From: Candidatus Phyllobacterium onerii
Lineage (GTDB): Bacteria; Pseudomonadota; Alphaproteobacteria; Rhizobiales; Rhizobiaceae
Reading direction: 5' to 3'
Assembly: GCF_028331445.1 (NCBI RefSeq)
Contig: NZ_JAQMHX010000016.1
Span: 36,797 to 100,796, forward strand
DNA length: 64,000 nt
Every line of letters begins with the position of its first letter. Within the stretch, counting starts at the first letter, position 1. Positions 52,524 through 62,435 of the stretch are shown here, in pieces. Position numbers and translations under genes: made by a program. Below the pieces are notes generated by a model, which was not told the DNA's origin, searched no databases, and saw only the letters and a list, made by a program, of their open reading frames with translations.

Positions 52524-53468
52524 ATGTTCCCGCCTGTCCCAAACCCGACGACCCAGCCTGTACCCCCGAAATTCGGCGATAAGGATTTGATCCGCCGGTC
52601 GGCGTCAACCGTGACGCCGCCCGCGCAACGGCAGACGGAGGTGGCAAAGCTCATCGATGTCTCCAAGTGCATCGGTTGCAAAGCCTGCCAGTCGGCTTGC
52701 ATCGAGTGGAACGACACACATCCGGAAATCGGAATCAATACCGGCGTCTACGATAACCCGCATGATCTGACGCCGGATATGTTCACGCTGATGCGGTTCA
52801 CCGAGTGGGAAAACCCGGAAACGAACAATCTCGAGTGGCTCATCCGCAAGGATGGTTGCATGCATTGCGAGGATCCGGGCTGCCTCAAGGCCTGCCCGGC
52901 ACCCGGCGCCATCGTGCAATATTCGAATGGCATTGTCGATTTCATCCACGAGAACTGTATTGGCTGCGGCTATTGCATCAAGGGATGCCCGTTCAATATT
53001 CCGCGCATCTCACAGGTCACTCATACCGCCTACAAGTGCACGCTCTGCTCCGACCGCATCGCCGTTGGACAGGGACCAGCCTGTGCCAAGGCATGTCCGA
53101 CGCAAGCGATCGTTTTTGGTACCAAGGACGAGATGAAGGAGCACGCGGCAGGACGCATCACCGATCTGAAATCGCGCGGTTTTGCCAATGCGGGACTTTA
53201 CGATCCGCCGGGCGTCGGCGGCACACACGTCATGTATGTGCTGCATCATGCGGACAAACCGGAGATTTACGCCGGTCTGCCGAACAATCCGCGCATCAGC
53301 CCGATCGTCGAGGCCTGGAAGGGTGTCACGAAATATGCCGGGCTCGCTGTGATCGGTTTTGCTGCTGCAGCCGGGTTCATGCACTATCTCGTTGCCGGTC
53401 CGAACCGGGTTTCCGAAGAGGATGAAGAGAATGCCGAGAAGCTGACCGGAGAGGAACCTCGCCAATGA
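52524..53468 (+). CDS. fdoH: Formate dehydrogenase-O iron-sulfur subunit
   Basis: 314 residues. Four 4Fe-4S cysteine groups are visible: [41 protein letters not shown] and [21 protein letters not shown]. One C-terminal membrane helix ([20 protein letters not shown]) anchors it. It carries electrons from FdoG to the heme subunit. AGGAGG precedes the ATG, and the stop overlaps fdoI as ATGA. Confidence 0.94.
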   Translation: MFPPVPNPTTQPVPPKFGDKDLIRRSASTVTPPAQRQTEVAKLIDVSKCIGCKACQSACIEWNDTHPEIGINTGVYDNPHDLTPDMFTLMRFTEWENPETNNLEWLIRKDGCMHCEDPGCLKACPAPGAIVQYSNGIVDFIHENCIGCGYCIKGCPFNIPRISQVTHTAYKCTLCSDRIAVGQGPACAKACPTQAIVFGTKDEMKEHAAGRITDLKSRGFANAGLYDPPGVGGTHVMYVLHHADKPEIYAGLPNNPRISPIVEAWKGVTKYAGLAVIGFAAAAGFMHYLVAGPNRVSEEDEENAEKLTGEEPRQ

Positions 53469-54160
53469 GCACGGATTATGACGTGGAGAAGGGCGATAGC
53501 GTTCATCCGGGCAAGCCCGTTACCGTCGACCGCTACACGGCGGGTGCGCGCGTCAATCATTGGATCACGGCAATTAGCCTTGTGCTCCTGGCGCTGTCCG
53601 GCCTTGCCTTGTTCCATCCCCGCCTCTTTTTCCTGACGGGGCTCTTTGGCGGTGGCCCGTTGACGCGGATCATTCATCCGTGGATCGGTGTTCTTCTGTT
53701 TTTCAGCTTTTTCGGTCTGTTTTTTCGCTTCTGGAAAGCCAATCTCTGGAAACGTGAGGATGGCACCTGGCTCGCGCGCATTCGGGATGTGCTGACGGGA
53801 CATGAAGAACGGCTGCCGGAGGTCGGTAAATACAATGCCGGACAGAAATTTGTCTTCTGGTCGATGTCGGCTCTGATCATCGTGCTGATTACAACGGGCC
53901 TGATAATCTGGGATCAGTATTTCTCCGTGTTCACCACAATCGAGCAGAAACGATGGGCCGTGCTCATTCACGCGATTGCGGCTGTTTGTGCTATCAGTGT
54001 CTGGATCATCCATGTCTATGCAGCGATCTGGGTGCGCGGTACAATAAGGGCAATGACCCGTGGTTCTGTGACTGGCGGCTGGGCGTGGAGGCATCACCGC
54101 AAGTGGTTACGTGAGCTGGTCGGCAAAGCGTCAAAAGGCAAATCGACGCCCGCCGAATAA
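53465..54160 (+). CDS. fdoI: Formate dehydrogenase-O cytochrome b556 subunit
   Basis: 231 residues with four membrane helices. Candidate heme b ligands are His residues in [24 protein letters not shown] and [20 protein letters not shown]. It moves electrons from FdoH to the quinone pool at the inner membrane, where the bd oxidase encoded in this window could use them. Normal length for the gamma subunit. Confidence 0.93.
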   Translation: MSTDYDVEKGDSVHPGKPVTVDRYTAGARVNHWITAISLVLLALSGLALFHPRLFFLTGLFGGGPLTRIIHPWIGVLLFFSFFGLFFRFWKANLWKREDGTWLARIRDVLTGHEERLPEVGKYNAGQKFVFWSMSALIIVLITTGLIIWDQYFSVFTTIEQKRWAVLIHAIAAVCAISVWIIHVYAAIWVRGTIRAMTRGSVTGGWAWRHHRKWLRELVGKASKGKSTPAE

Positions 54161-54212
54161 CAGGGCGTTCAACATCGGTCCACGTGGCCCGGCGGGTTCG
54201 TGAGGGAGTTTT

Positions 54213-55130
54213 ATGAGTCGCAAAAGCGCGGTCGTACCGGATCCAACAGCGATTGGGAATATTGCGTCACCGCCCTTTGCGCGTCTGCCCGATCCCGCTT
54301 CGCTTTTTTCTGCCAGATCGAGGCGTCTGCGCCAGTTGGCTGAAACAAGCGATCTGGCACCCTGTCTGAATTTTCTTGCCGAACTTGGCCAAGCCCAAAA
54401 CGATATCCAGTCGGATCTGCCTCTGCCGGAGAGCCCCGATGCGGAAACGATTGCGCGTGCACGCGAGTTCGAAATGCCGCCGCTCGACCGAAGCCTGATC
54501 GGGGGCGACCCGGCGATTGGCACTTTATTCGATCGCCTGTTCGCCGCGGCTGCGACAATCGAGAAGCCGGTTGCCGCCGCTAAGGCGCTGGCTCGCGTGA
54601 CAGCAGCCGATCCTGCCGAACGTCTTGCCATGGCGCAAACCATATTCTCCAACACATTGCCCGGCGATGCGATTGCCGAGCATGTTTTTGTGTGGGCGGG
54701 GCTACAGGTATATTTCGCCCGTGTTGCATCCGTTCTTGATGTGGCCGCGCTGGCGCCGGTCGCCGATGGCGTTTGTCCTGTCTGTGGTGGCGCCCCGATG
54801 TCCTCGATGGTCGTCGGCTGGCCCGGTTCGCACGGCGCGCGTTTTTGCTCATGTTCCCTGTGCGGCACGCTCTGGCACTATGTCCGGGTCAAATGCGTGC
54901 TCTGCGGTTCTACCAAGGGGATCGGCTACCAGGAAATTGACGGACAAGGCGGGATCGTCAAGGCCGAGACCTGCGATGAATGCCATGGCTGGTCGAAGAT
55001 CCTATATCAGGACAAGGAGCCCGCAGCCGATCCCGCTGCCGATGATGTGGCGAGCCTCAACCTCGATCTCCTGATGCGGGATGGGCCTTACCACCGTGGC
55101 GGTTTTTCTCCGCTGTTAGCCGGCTTTTAG
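54213..55130 (+). CDS. fdhE: Formate dehydrogenase accessory protein FdhE
   Basis: 305 residues. The C-terminal half has the rubredoxin-like Cys pairs of Fdh[31 protein letters not shown] and [10 protein letters not shown]. FdhE is cytoplasmic, binds the Tat-exported catalytic subunit and is needed for active respiratory formate dehydrogenase. GAGGGAG lies before the ATG. It ends 10 nt before the selA start. Confidence 0.92.
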   Translation: MSRKSAVVPDPTAIGNIASPPFARLPDPASLFSARSRRLRQLAETSDLAPCLNFLAELGQAQNDIQSDLPLPESPDAETIARAREFEMPPLDRSLIGGDPAIGTLFDRLFAAAATIEKPVAAAKALARVTAADPAERLAMAQTIFSNTLPGDAIAEHVFVWAGLQVYFARVASVLDVAALAPVADGVCPVCGGAPMSSMVVGWPGSHGARFCSCSLCGTLWHYVRVKCVLCGSTKGIGYQEIDGQGGIVKAETCDECHGWSKILYQDKEPAADPAADDVASLNLDLLMRDGPYHRGGFSPLLAGF

Positions 55131-55140
55131 GAGGGTGGAC

Positions 55141-56556
55141 ATGGACAGCAATGCCAGCTTGCGCCGCATTCCTTCCGTGGACCAGCTTCTGAAGTCGGTG
55201 TCGGCTGCTAGCATAATCGAACGTTTTGGCCGTCCGGCCCTCACTGAAGCCTTGCGGAGTGCGTTGGCAAAGGCACGTAATGACGTGCGCAATGGCCATA
55301 ATGCTCCCTCCGCAGAAACCATCATGGCTGCCGCGCTGGCCAGCCTTGAGGCGGCTGACAAGTCATCGCTCCGGCCCCTGTTCAATTTGACGGGTACGGT
55401 ACTGCACACGAATCTCGGTCGTGCATTGCTTGCGCAAGCGGCAATCGAGGCTGCAACGGCGGCCATGCGCGAGGCCGTTGCACTCGAATTCGATCTCGAG
55501 AGCGGCAAGCGCGGTGAACGCGATGATCATCTGCGTTCCCTGATCTGCGAACTGACCGGGGCGGAAGAGGCGACAATCGTCAACAACAACGCGGCGGCTG
55601 TCCTTCTGGTCCTGAACAGTCTGGCGGCGGGCAGGGAAGCCATCGTCTCGCGCGGTGAGCTGATTGAAATCGGCGGGGCTTTCCGCATGCCCGATATCAT
55701 GGCGCGCGCCGGTACGCGTCTCGTCGAGGTCGGCACCACGAACCGCACCCATGCCCGGGATTATCGCGATGCCATCGGTCCCGATACGGGGCTGATACTG
55801 AAAGTCCATACCTCCAACTATCGCGTCGAAGGCTTCACCAAGGAGGTGGGTGCGCGTGAACTGGCTGGCATCGCGCGCAGCAAGGACGTTCCCCTGGTCA
55901 ATGACCTCGGTTCCGGCACACTGACGGATATCACGCGTTACGGACTTGCGCACGAGCCGACCGTGCGTGAAGCGATCGCTGAGGGTGCCGACATCGTGAC
56001 CTTTTCCGGTGACAAGCTGCTGGGCGGCCCGCAGGCCGGGTTCATCGTCGGGCGCAAGTCGCTCATCGAGACGATCAACAAGAACCCGATGAAACGGGCG
56101 CTGCGTGTCGACAAAATCCGCCTTGCGGCGCTGATAGCGACATTGCAGCTCTATCGCGATCCGGATCGCCTGAGCGAGCGGCTGCCCACCATGCGGCTTC
56201 TTACCCGTTCGCAGGACGCCATCGACGCGCAGGCGCAGCGATTGGCGCCGATCGTGGAGCGTGCGCTGAAAGGCGCTTTCAGCGTTGCCGTTATTACGTG
56301 CGAAAGCCAGATCGGCTCCGGGGCTTTGCCGCTTTCCACGGTGCCGAGCGCCGGCTTGGCCCTGACGCCGGTCGAGGGCAGTGGAAGCATGCTCGCTGAA
56401 CTCGCAGCTGGACTCAGGCGACTTCCGATGCCGGTCATCGGCCGTATCGAGCGCGGAGCGCTGGTGCTGGACCTGCGCTGCCTTGAGGACGAGGCCGGTT
56501 TTGCGGCGAATTTTGCCGGCGTTTCAACGGGGCCGCACAAGGTCACCACGCCATGA
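55141..56556 (+). CDS. selA: Selenocysteine synthase
   Basis: 471 residues from the ATG at 55141; AGGAGGG is ideally spaced for it, and the GTG at 55135 lies inside that ribosome site. SelA is a PLP enzyme that turns seryl-tRNA(Sec) into selenocysteyl-tRNA(Sec) with selenophosphate. The PLP lysine is in [15 protein letters not shown], and [16 protein letters not shown] is the family N-terminal signature. The stop overlaps the selB start as ATGA. Confidence 0.95.
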   Translation: MDSNASLRRIPSVDQLLKSVSAASIIERFGRPALTEALRSALAKARNDVRNGHNAPSAETIMAAALASLEAADKSSLRPLFNLTGTVLHTNLGRALLAQAAIEAATAAMREAVALEFDLESGKRGERDDHLRSLICELTGAEEATIVNNNAAAVLLVLNSLAAGREAIVSRGELIEIGGAFRMPDIMARAGTRLVEVGTTNRTHARDYRDAIGPDTGLILKVHTSNYRVEGFTKEVGARELAGIARSKDVPLVNDLGSGTLTDITRYGLAHEPTVREAIAEGADIVTFSGDKLLGGPQAGFIVGRKSLIETINKNPMKRALRVDKIRLAALIATLQLYRDPDRLSERLPTMRLLTRSQDAIDAQAQRLAPIVERALKGAFSVAVITCESQIGSGALPLSTVPSAGLALTPVEGSGSMLAELAAGLRRLPMPVIGRIERGALVLDLRCLEDEAGFAANFAGVSTGPHKVTTP

Positions 56557-58634
56557 TCGTAGGTACCGCAGGGCATATCGATCACGGCAAGACATCGCTC
56601 GTCAAGGCGTTGACCAATGTCGACACCGATCGGCTGAAAGAGGAAAAGGCCCGCGGTATTTCGATCAATCTCGGCTTTGCCTACATGCCCGTAGAAGGCG
56701 CAGAGATACTCGGCTTTGTCGATGTGCCGGGGCACGAGAAGTTCATCCACACCATGCTTGCCGGGGCCAGTGGCATCGATTTTGCCCTGCTGGTCGTCGC
56801 TGCGGACGACGGGGCAATGCCCCAGACAGGTGAGCATCTCGCCATCATCGACCTTCTTGGTATCGAACGCGGTGTCGTTGCTCTTACCAAGGCCGATCTG
56901 GTGCAGGAAGAACGGCTCGTCGAGGTGGAAACCGCAATACGAAACGAACTTGCCGGCACGGCGCTTTGCGATGCTCCGATCATTGCCGTTTCAACGATCT
57001 CGGGTCGTGGCATCGCGGCATTGCGCGATGAAATCGTTGACGCCGCACGCAGGTTTGCCCGTCGCCAAGCAACTGGCCGCTTCCGGCTGGCGGTCGACCG
57101 CTCATTCACAATCCAGGGGGCAGGCACCGTTGTAACCGGAACTGTCCTTTCGGGAACGATTGCTGTCGATGATCATGTGACGGTGAGCCCCTCTGGCCTG
57201 TCAGCGCGCATCCGTTCAATCCATGCACAGAACCGGCCGAGTGAGGTTGGCCGAGCCGGTGATCGCTGCGCTCTCAATCTCGTCGGTGCAGACATCACGA
57301 AGGCAGCGATCAATCGTGGCGACGTGGTGCTTGACGCCAGCCTGCATGCGCCGACGAGCCGGATTGACGCGACATTGCGTGTGCTTGGCTCCGAACGCAA
57401 GCCGATCGGTCACTGGTTTCCGGTTCGGCTGCATCATGCGTCGACCGAGGTCGGCGCTCGCATCGCTTTGCTGGCCGATGAGCCAGTAGCCCCCGGGACA
57501 CGTACCCGTGTGCAACTTGTGCCCGACCGGCCGATCGCTGCAGCGGTTGGCGATCGTTACGTGATCCGCGACACGTCTGCGCGCCGCACGATTGGTGGCG
57601 GCCGCTTTCTGGATTTGCGTGCGCCAGCCCGCAAACGCCGCACTCCGGAGCGAAGGGCACAGCTCGATGCGCACGAACTGATCGAGCCGGATCGGGCGCT
57701 GGAAGCATTGCTTGCAGTGCCGCCATTTTATCTGGACATCGAGGCCTTCGCCCGTGACAGGGCCTTGGTGATGGCAGATATCAGCGCTTTGGCAGAGTCA
57801 GTGGGTGCGGTGCAGTTGCCTGTTGATGCTTCGGTTGTCGGCATATCGTTTGGGCAGTGGAAGAAATTCCAGCGAGATCTTCTGGACCGGCTGGAAGCTT
57901 TCCATGCTGACAATCCGGATTTGTTGGGGATCGGCATTGAACGGCTGCGGACGCAGCTTGAGTTGCGCCTGCCTGTACCTGCGTTCCGTGCAGCCCTGCA
58001 AAGTCTGGTCCGTGGCGGGGAGATCGCACTGGACGGAGCCTGGGTCCGGCTTTCCGGGCACGAAGTGACGATGGCCCCGGCTGACGAGCGACTGTGGGAT
58101 GCGATTGAGCCGCTACTCGGCGGAGCCGAACGTTTCCGCCCGCCGCGCGTCCGCGATATTGCCGCGTTGTTTGCTGTGCCGGAGCCGCAGGTGCGCCGGC
58201 TGCTGAAGCTGGGCAGCCGCATGGGCAAAGTACATGAGGTGGCACACGACCATTTCTTCCTGCGAGGCACGGTTGCAGAAATGGTTGCCATCATCGTCGA
58301 GATCAGCACAGCTGCCGATGAAGGCTGGTTTACCGCCGCGCAGTTTCGCGACCGCGTCGAAAATGGTCGCAAGGTTGCAATCCAGATCCTTGATTTCTTC
58401 GATCATCATAGCATCACATTGCGTCGTGGCGACCTTCGTCGGGTTAACCGCAACCGTCTGGATCTCTTCGCGAATACAGATGGTGCGACCAGCGACAATA
58501 CTGTTTCTGGAGGAGAATCGTCCCCGGTGGGGCGTCCGGACTTCAAATCCGGGAGGGGCCGAGAGACGGTCTTTGGTGGGTTCGACTCCCACTCTCTTCC
58601 GCCACCACCCGGCCACTCCGGAAGCTCCCGATGA
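56553..58634 (+). CDS. selB: Sec-specific elongation factor SelB with a tRNA-encoded C-terminal tail
   Basis: 693 residues as read. The GTPase domain has [22 protein letters not shown] and TKAD. Domains II-III follow, and the C-terminal winged helices bind SECIS RNA; the last one ([18 protein letters not shown]) matches the normal SelB end. From codon 653 on, the frame is the tRNA-Sec gene itself (96 nt, 32 codons, in frame), then nine more codons. So about 50 residues beyond the family end are unusual. There is no earlier stop. The TGA overlaps the next gene as ATGA. Confidence 0.93.
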   Translation: MIVGTAGHIDHGKTSLVKALTNVDTDRLKEEKARGISINLGFAYMPVEGAEILGFVDVPGHEKFIHTMLAGASGIDFALLVVAADDGAMPQTGEHLAIIDLLGIERGVVALTKADLVQEERLVEVETAIRNELAGTALCDAPIIAVSTISGRGIAALRDEIVDAARRFARRQATGRFRLAVDRSFTIQGAGTVVTGTVLSGTIAVDDHVTVSPSGLSARIRSIHAQNRPSEVGRAGDRCALNLVGADITKAAINRGDVVLDASLHAPTSRIDATLRVLGSERKPIGHWFPVRLHHASTEVGARIALLADEPVAPGTRTRVQLVPDRPIAAAVGDRYVIRDTSARRTIGGGRFLDLRAPARKRRTPERRAQLDAHELIEPDRALEALLAVPPFYLDIEAFARDRALVMADISALAESVGAVQLPVDASVVGISFGQWKKFQRDLLDRLEAFHADNPDLLGIGIERLRTQLELRLPVPAFRAALQSLVRGGEIALDGAWVRLSGHEVTMAPADERLWDAIEPLLGGAERFRPPRVRDIAALFAVPEPQVRRLLKLGSRMGKVHEVAHDHFFLRGTVAEMVAIIVEISTAADEGWFTAAQFRDRVENGRKVAIQILDFFDHHSITLRRGDLRRVNRNRLDLFANTDGATSDNTVSGGESSPVGRPDFKSGRGRETVFGGFDSHSLPPPPGHSGSSR
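58509..58604 (+). tRNA. selC: tRNA-Sec (anticodon TCA)
   Basis: 96 nt including the encoded CCA. The 8-bp acceptor stem GGAGGAGA/TCTCTTCC, the anticodon TCA at 58543-58545 in GACTTCAAATCC, a long variable arm and the T arm GTGGGTTCGACTCCCAC are all those of a bacterial tRNA-Sec. It lies wholly inside the selB reading frame on the same strand. Confidence 0.96.
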
Positions 58635-59119
58635 CGACGGTAGCCACCTATCTCGAGCGGCTGCAGCAAGCCGCCGACAAGGCGCAATCGGCCGAGACCG
58701 CCTATCGGCGGGAGGCGGCGGCCCGCATAGCTGCACTCGAGCGCGAACGTGCTTTCGCCTTTCGCCGGATGAACCTGATGCGGTCGGTCGCCGAGGCGGC
58801 AAAGCCGCAAATGGAGGACGATAGTGATCCGGCCGAGCGGAGCGGTGAGGAAATCGCCGTCGCGCGCGCCCTAGCGCTGTTGCGGGTGAGGTTGGGCTGG
58901 TCGTCGGATAGTGAAACCCGGGATGCACCGCTTGCGCATTTCGCACCTGTGGTCATTGCGCTTCATCGTGCTTCGGACGGTGCGGGGATGCCTGATAGGA
59001 CGTCAGGTATTGATGATGCGCTTGGGCGCTTCGAGGTCTGGTATGAGGAGGCTCACGGCGTTTCGTTCTGGATGCTTTTTGATAATCCGATGCAAGATAC
59101 GCCGCGCGTCGACTTCTGA
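58631..59119 (+). CDS. Unknown protein coupled to selB
   Basis: 162 residues, not recognised. The N-terminal 60 residues are charged and helical, probably a coiled coil (YLERLQQAADKAQSAETAY). The C-terminal half contains WYEEAHGVSFWMLFDNPMQD. No signal peptide or membrane segment. The ATG shares bases with the selB stop (ATGA) and lies 26 nt after the end of tRNA-Sec, so its message should start from a cut 5' end once the tRNA is released. A selenium link is position-based only. Confidence 0.65.
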   Translation: MTTVATYLERLQQAADKAQSAETAYRREAAARIAALERERAFAFRRMNLMRSVAEAAKPQMEDDSDPAERSGEEIAVARALALLRVRLGWSSDSETRDAPLAHFAPVVIALHRASDGAGMPDRTSGIDDALGRFEVWYEEAHGVSFWMLFDNPMQDTPRVDF

Positions 59120-59161
59120 GACCCCGGGTGTAAACTCTACTGCGACGGTCATCTGACGCGA

Positions 59162-59245
59162 TTTTCTGTGCTTCCGGTGCTCACGTACTTTATGTACGCT
59201 GCGCTCCGGTTCTCGAAAACCACGCCATATGTCTCGCCGCAGCGA
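59162..59245. repeat. Dispersed intergenic repeat, copy 1
   Basis: About 84 bp, sharing TTTTCTGTGCTTCCGGTGCT, then CACGTAC...GTACGCTGC, CTCCGG and CTCGAAA with 61501-61580 in the same order. The core folds (CACGTAC with GTACG, CCGG with CCGG). The two copies bracket the SBP56 gene pair. The 282-nt gap here shows no gene. Confidence 0.75.
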
Positions 59246-59401
59246 CTTTCCAAACGGGCTCTGAGACAACCAGTCAGAACTGCATCTGTCATCAAATGAC
59301 TTGATTGGACAGCGCTTCTTCCAGGTGCGAAGATCGCCCGTCACATTCATTTTAGGAAACCGCTGCGCAAGACTTCGTTTTGATCAAGAGGAAGTTCCAT
59401 C

Positions 59402-60796
59402 ATGGCAACCTGGCAACCCGATCCCTCATTCTATCCCTCGCCGAGAATGGCCGCCAAGGCGCCGGCAGAAAAGTTGGCCTACGTCGCCGCCTTCGATCCG
59501 GATCGCAAGAAACCCGATGCAATCGCCGTCGTCGATGTTGATCCGAAATCGCCTTCCTATTCCCGGATTGTCGGCCAGGTCGACATGCCGAATGCGGGTG
59601 ACGAACTGCATCATTTTGGCTGGAATGCGTGCTCGTCCTGCCTTTGCCCCAATGCGCCGCACCCCCACATGGAAAGGCGTTATCTCGTCGTGCCGGGCCT
59701 GCGATCGTCGAGGCTGCACATCATCGATACGAAGCCAGATCCCCGAAATCCGATGATCGTCAAGGTTATCGAGCCCGAAGAAATTGCCGAAAAGGCGGGG
59801 TACTCCCGGTTGCATACCATTCACTGCGGACCCGAGGGGATTTATGTCAATGCGCTTGGAAACGCCGAGGGCAAGGCGCCCGGTGGCATATTCCTGCTCG
59901 ATCCCGAAAGTTTCAATGTGCTTGGCCAATGGGAGATGGATCGCGGGCCGCAAAAGCTCGCCTATGATTTCTGGTGGCACCTCGGCCACGACACGATGAT
60001 CACAAGTGAATGGGGTACGCCCGATACATTCGAGGATGGGCTTGTCCCGGAGATTCTGCTCGGCAGCAAATATGGACGCAGACTGCATTTCTGGGACCTC
60101 CACAAGCGCAAGCATCTGCAGGAGATCGATTTCGGTGAAGAGCACCAGCTCGTGTTCGAGTTACGCCCTGCGCATGATCCGACCAAGGCCTATGGTTTCG
60201 TTGGCTGCGTCATCAGTTTGAAGGACCTCTCCGCATCGATCTGGACGTGGTATCGCGACGGTAACAAATGGGCTGTCAAAAAGATCATCGAGATTCCCGC
60301 CGAGCCTGCCGATGCTTCATTGCTACCGCCTGTGCTGCAGGGCTTCCAGGCGGTTGCCCCGCTCGTCACCGATATCGATCTGTCGATGGATGATCGGTTC
60401 CTCTATGTTTCATGCTGGGGCACGGGCGATATGATCCAGTATGACGTATCGGATCCTTTCCACCCGAAAGAAACCGGCCGGGTCAGGATTGGTGGTATCG
60501 TCTCCCGGGCTACCCATCCGAAGGCCAGCAACCGCGCGCTCAATGGCGGGCCGCAAATGGTGGAAATCAGTCGGGACGGAAAGCGTGTCTATTTCACCAA
60601 CTCGCTCTATCGCGCCATCGATCCGCAGTTCTATCCGGACGGTATCGACGGCTGGATGGTAAAGCTTGACGTCGGGGACAACGGCGGGATCACATTCGAC
60701 GAGAATTTCTTCGTCGATTGGCCGAAAGGCCATCGTCCGCATCAGGTGCGGCTGGAAGGGGGCGACTGCTCATCGGACTCGTATTGCTATCCTTGA
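59402..60796 (+). CDS. Methanethiol oxidase / selenium-binding protein (SBP56 family)
   Basis: 464 residues. The family core is clear: VVDVDPKSPSYSRIVGQVDMP, ELHHFGWNACSSC with the conserved Cys pair, and DFWWHLGHDTMITSEWGTP. Human SELENBP1 and bacterial MtoX convert methanethiol to formaldehyde, H2S and H2O2 with copper. There is no Sec codon and no signal peptide; bacterial MtoX is described as periplasmic, so the location here is open. Its place after the Sec genes suggests a role with methylated selenium or sulfur, which is inference. Confidence 0.88.
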   Translation: MATWQPDPSFYPSPRMAAKAPAEKLAYVAAFDPDRKKPDAIAVVDVDPKSPSYSRIVGQVDMPNAGDELHHFGWNACSSCLCPNAPHPHMERRYLVVPGLRSSRLHIIDTKPDPRNPMIVKVIEPEEIAEKAGYSRLHTIHCGPEGIYVNALGNAEGKAPGGIFLLDPESFNVLGQWEMDRGPQKLAYDFWWHLGHDTMITSEWGTPDTFEDGLVPEILLGSKYGRRLHFWDLHKRKHLQEIDFGEEHQLVFELRPAHDPTKAYGFVGCVISLKDLSASIWTWYRDGNKWAVKKIIEIPAEPADASLLPPVLQGFQAVAPLVTDIDLSMDDRFLYVSCWGTGDMIQYDVSDPFHPKETGRVRIGGIVSRATHPKASNRALNGGPQMVEISRDGKRVYFTNSLYRAIDPQFYPDGIDGWMVKLDVGDNGGITFDENFFVDWPKGHRPHQVRLEGGDCSSDSYCYP

Positions 60797-60831
60797 TGAG
60801 GCCGGTATCCGCAAAACGAATGGCAGCATAG

Positions 60832-61458
60832 ATGATAGCCATGTCACCGTGGCTGGTACTTGCTGGCCTTGGCGTCTTTCACGGTCTCAATCCCGCGATG
60901 GGCTGGCTCTTTGCCGTGGCGCTTGGTCTGCACAGAAGGAGCCGCAAGACAGTTTTCCTGTCGGTAATTCCTATCGCCATAGGGCACGCGATTTCGATCG
61001 CTGTCGTTGCATTTTTGGCCGTGTTGCTCGGCCTGATCATCGACCAGCGCGTTCTCGAAATTATCGCCGGCGTGGTGTTGCTCGCATGGGCTGTCTACTT
61101 CGCCACATACGGCCATCGCCACCGTGTCCGGGTTGGCATGACAACCGGAATGACAGGACTTGGGTTGTGGTCATTCCTGATGGCGACCGCCCATGGGGCA
61201 GGCCTCATGCTGGTGCCGGTTGTCATCCCGCTTTGCCTCTCGAATAGCCCCGCGAAAGAACTGACAGCGGCGGGTTCATTGCCGATAGCCCTGGCGGCTA
61301 TCGGCACGCACATGGCAGCGATGCTCGCGGTGATCCTGCTGGTCGCGATCGCGGTTTACGATTGGTTTGGCCTCGCATTTTTGCGCCGCGGATGGATCAA
61401 CTTTGATGCCATCTGGATCGCGGCGCTTGCGATTACGGGTATTGTCCTGATTGTCTGA
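60832..61458 (+). CDS. Six-helix membrane protein next to SBP56
   Basis: 208 residues with about six membrane helices. The N-terminal helix contains GLGVFHGLNPAMGWLF and the third has IGHAISIAVVAFLAVLL; the conserved-looking His-Gly/Asn-Pro elements recall metal or small-molecule carriers, but I cannot place the family. A second ATG lies at 60841. It starts 35 nt after the SBP56 stop and is probably cotranscribed. Possible roles are transport or handling of the oxidase substrate, product or metal. Confidence 0.65.
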   Translation: MIAMSPWLVLAGLGVFHGLNPAMGWLFAVALGLHRRSRKTVFLSVIPIAIGHAISIAVVAFLAVLLGLIIDQRVLEIIAGVVLLAWAVYFATYGHRHRVRVGMTTGMTGLGLWSFLMATAHGAGLMLVPVVIPLCLSNSPAKELTAAGSLPIALAAIGTHMAAMLAVILLVAIAVYDWFGLAFLRRGWINFDAIWIAALAITGIVLIV

Positions 61459-61500
61459 GGGGCTGTTGGTATTCACACTCTGACGGCCTGCAAATGGCGC

Positions 61501-61580
61501 TTTTCTGTGCTTCCGGTGCTCACGTACCAGAATGTACGCTGCACTCCGGTGCTCGAAACCACCATTTTCGCCGCGTCATA
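61501..61580. repeat. Dispersed intergenic repeat, copy 2
   Basis: Second copy of the element at 59162-59245, same orientation, in the 177-nt gap between the membrane protein gene and the convergent DUF899 gene. It may serve as a two-way transcription end. Confidence 0.75.
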
Positions 61581-61635
61581 GCGTGAATCTCAACGGCCCC
61601 TAGAGCGAGTTTTGTCTACTCAGAGCGGGATCTGT

Positions 61636-62334
61636 TTAATACTCAAGCTTCGGATACCAATCCTTGCCACGACCTTCGGGCGTTGCATCGAAAATGGTCC
61701 ACAGTGGCATGGGGTCCGGTGCGCCGCGCGGGTCCTGCTCGGGATCGGCGGTCGCTACGCCCATTTCCTCGCTCCAGAAATGACGGATCGTGCCATCGCG
61801 ACGGGTGAAGACGTTGAATGCGGCTCTATCTTCGTCCTCGGAACTTACATAGTCGCGAGTATAGTCGCCGCTCATGTCGGAATAGAGCTTGAGGTCGTGC
61901 CAGCCACGTTCCTTTTTGAAAGCGACAAGCCGCTCGATCGGCGAGCGCGCGATCACCGCCAAGGCTACGCGCTGTTCGACATCACGAGCCTCGCCGTCCC
62001 AGGCGCTGAGCTGCGAGGTGCACATCGGGCACGGCCGCTTGCGCTGCGGCCCGAACATGTAGCTATAAGCCACGAGTGTCTGTTTGCCATTGAACAGGTC
62101 GGCGAAACTCACAGGTCCGTGCTCGCTTTCAAATCGATAGTTCTTGGCGACTTCGCCGCCAGGTGGCAATGCCCGGCGTTGCTCGGCAACGCGCTCGATA
62201 TGGCGCCGCAATTCGATCTCTTCCGCCAACAGCGCATTGCGCGCCTGCCGGTATTCATTGGTTTCGTTCGGAAAGTGCGCTTCGCTCAGCTTCACGAGCT
62301 CCGCTGCGGGTGTCAGTGGATGGGTGGTGTTCAT
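61636..62334 (-). CDS. DUF899 thioredoxin-like protein
   Basis: 232 residues from the ATG whose complement is at 62332-62334, preceded by AAAGGATCG; the longer frame to 62400 adds an unlike N-terminus. DUF899 proteins have a thioredoxin-type fold. Seen here are KNYRFESEHGPVSFADLF, YMFGPQRKRPCPMCTSQL with a Cys-x2-Cys pair, and the C-terminal PLWTIFDATPEGRG. It is cytoplasmic; the reaction is not known. A perfect palindrome lies 86 nt upstream. Confidence 0.85.
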   Translation of the reverse strand: MNTTHPLTPAAELVKLSEAHFPNETNEYRQARNALLAEEIELRRHIERVAEQRRALPPGGEVAKNYRFESEHGPVSFADLFNGKQTLVAYSYMFGPQRKRPCPMCTSQLSAWDGEARDVEQRVALAVIARSPIERLVAFKKERGWHDLKLYSDMSGDYTRDYVSSEDEDRAAFNVFTRRDGTIRHFWSEEMGVATADPEQDPRGAPDPMPLWTIFDATPEGRGKDWYPKLEY

Positions 62335-62419
62335 GATCGATCCTTTGGGTGGTTGTGTATTCGATCCGGCGGCCCAGTCGCTGGGATGAGCCTGCCACAA
62401 AGAAGTCTAGGGCATTATA

Positions 62420-62435
62420 ACGTTGATATCAACGT
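62420..62435. promoter_or_regulatory. Perfect 16-bp palindrome upstream of the DUF899 gene
   Basis: ACGTTGATATCAACGT is self-complementary and lies in AT-rich DNA 86 nt from the DUF899 start. It looks like the operator of a dimeric repressor (for example ArsR or TetR type). No regulator gene is next to it in this window. Confidence 0.55.

Noticed and set aside
56681..57127. - strand frame opposite the SelB GTPase domain
   Set aside because: Shadow of selB without any supporting feature.
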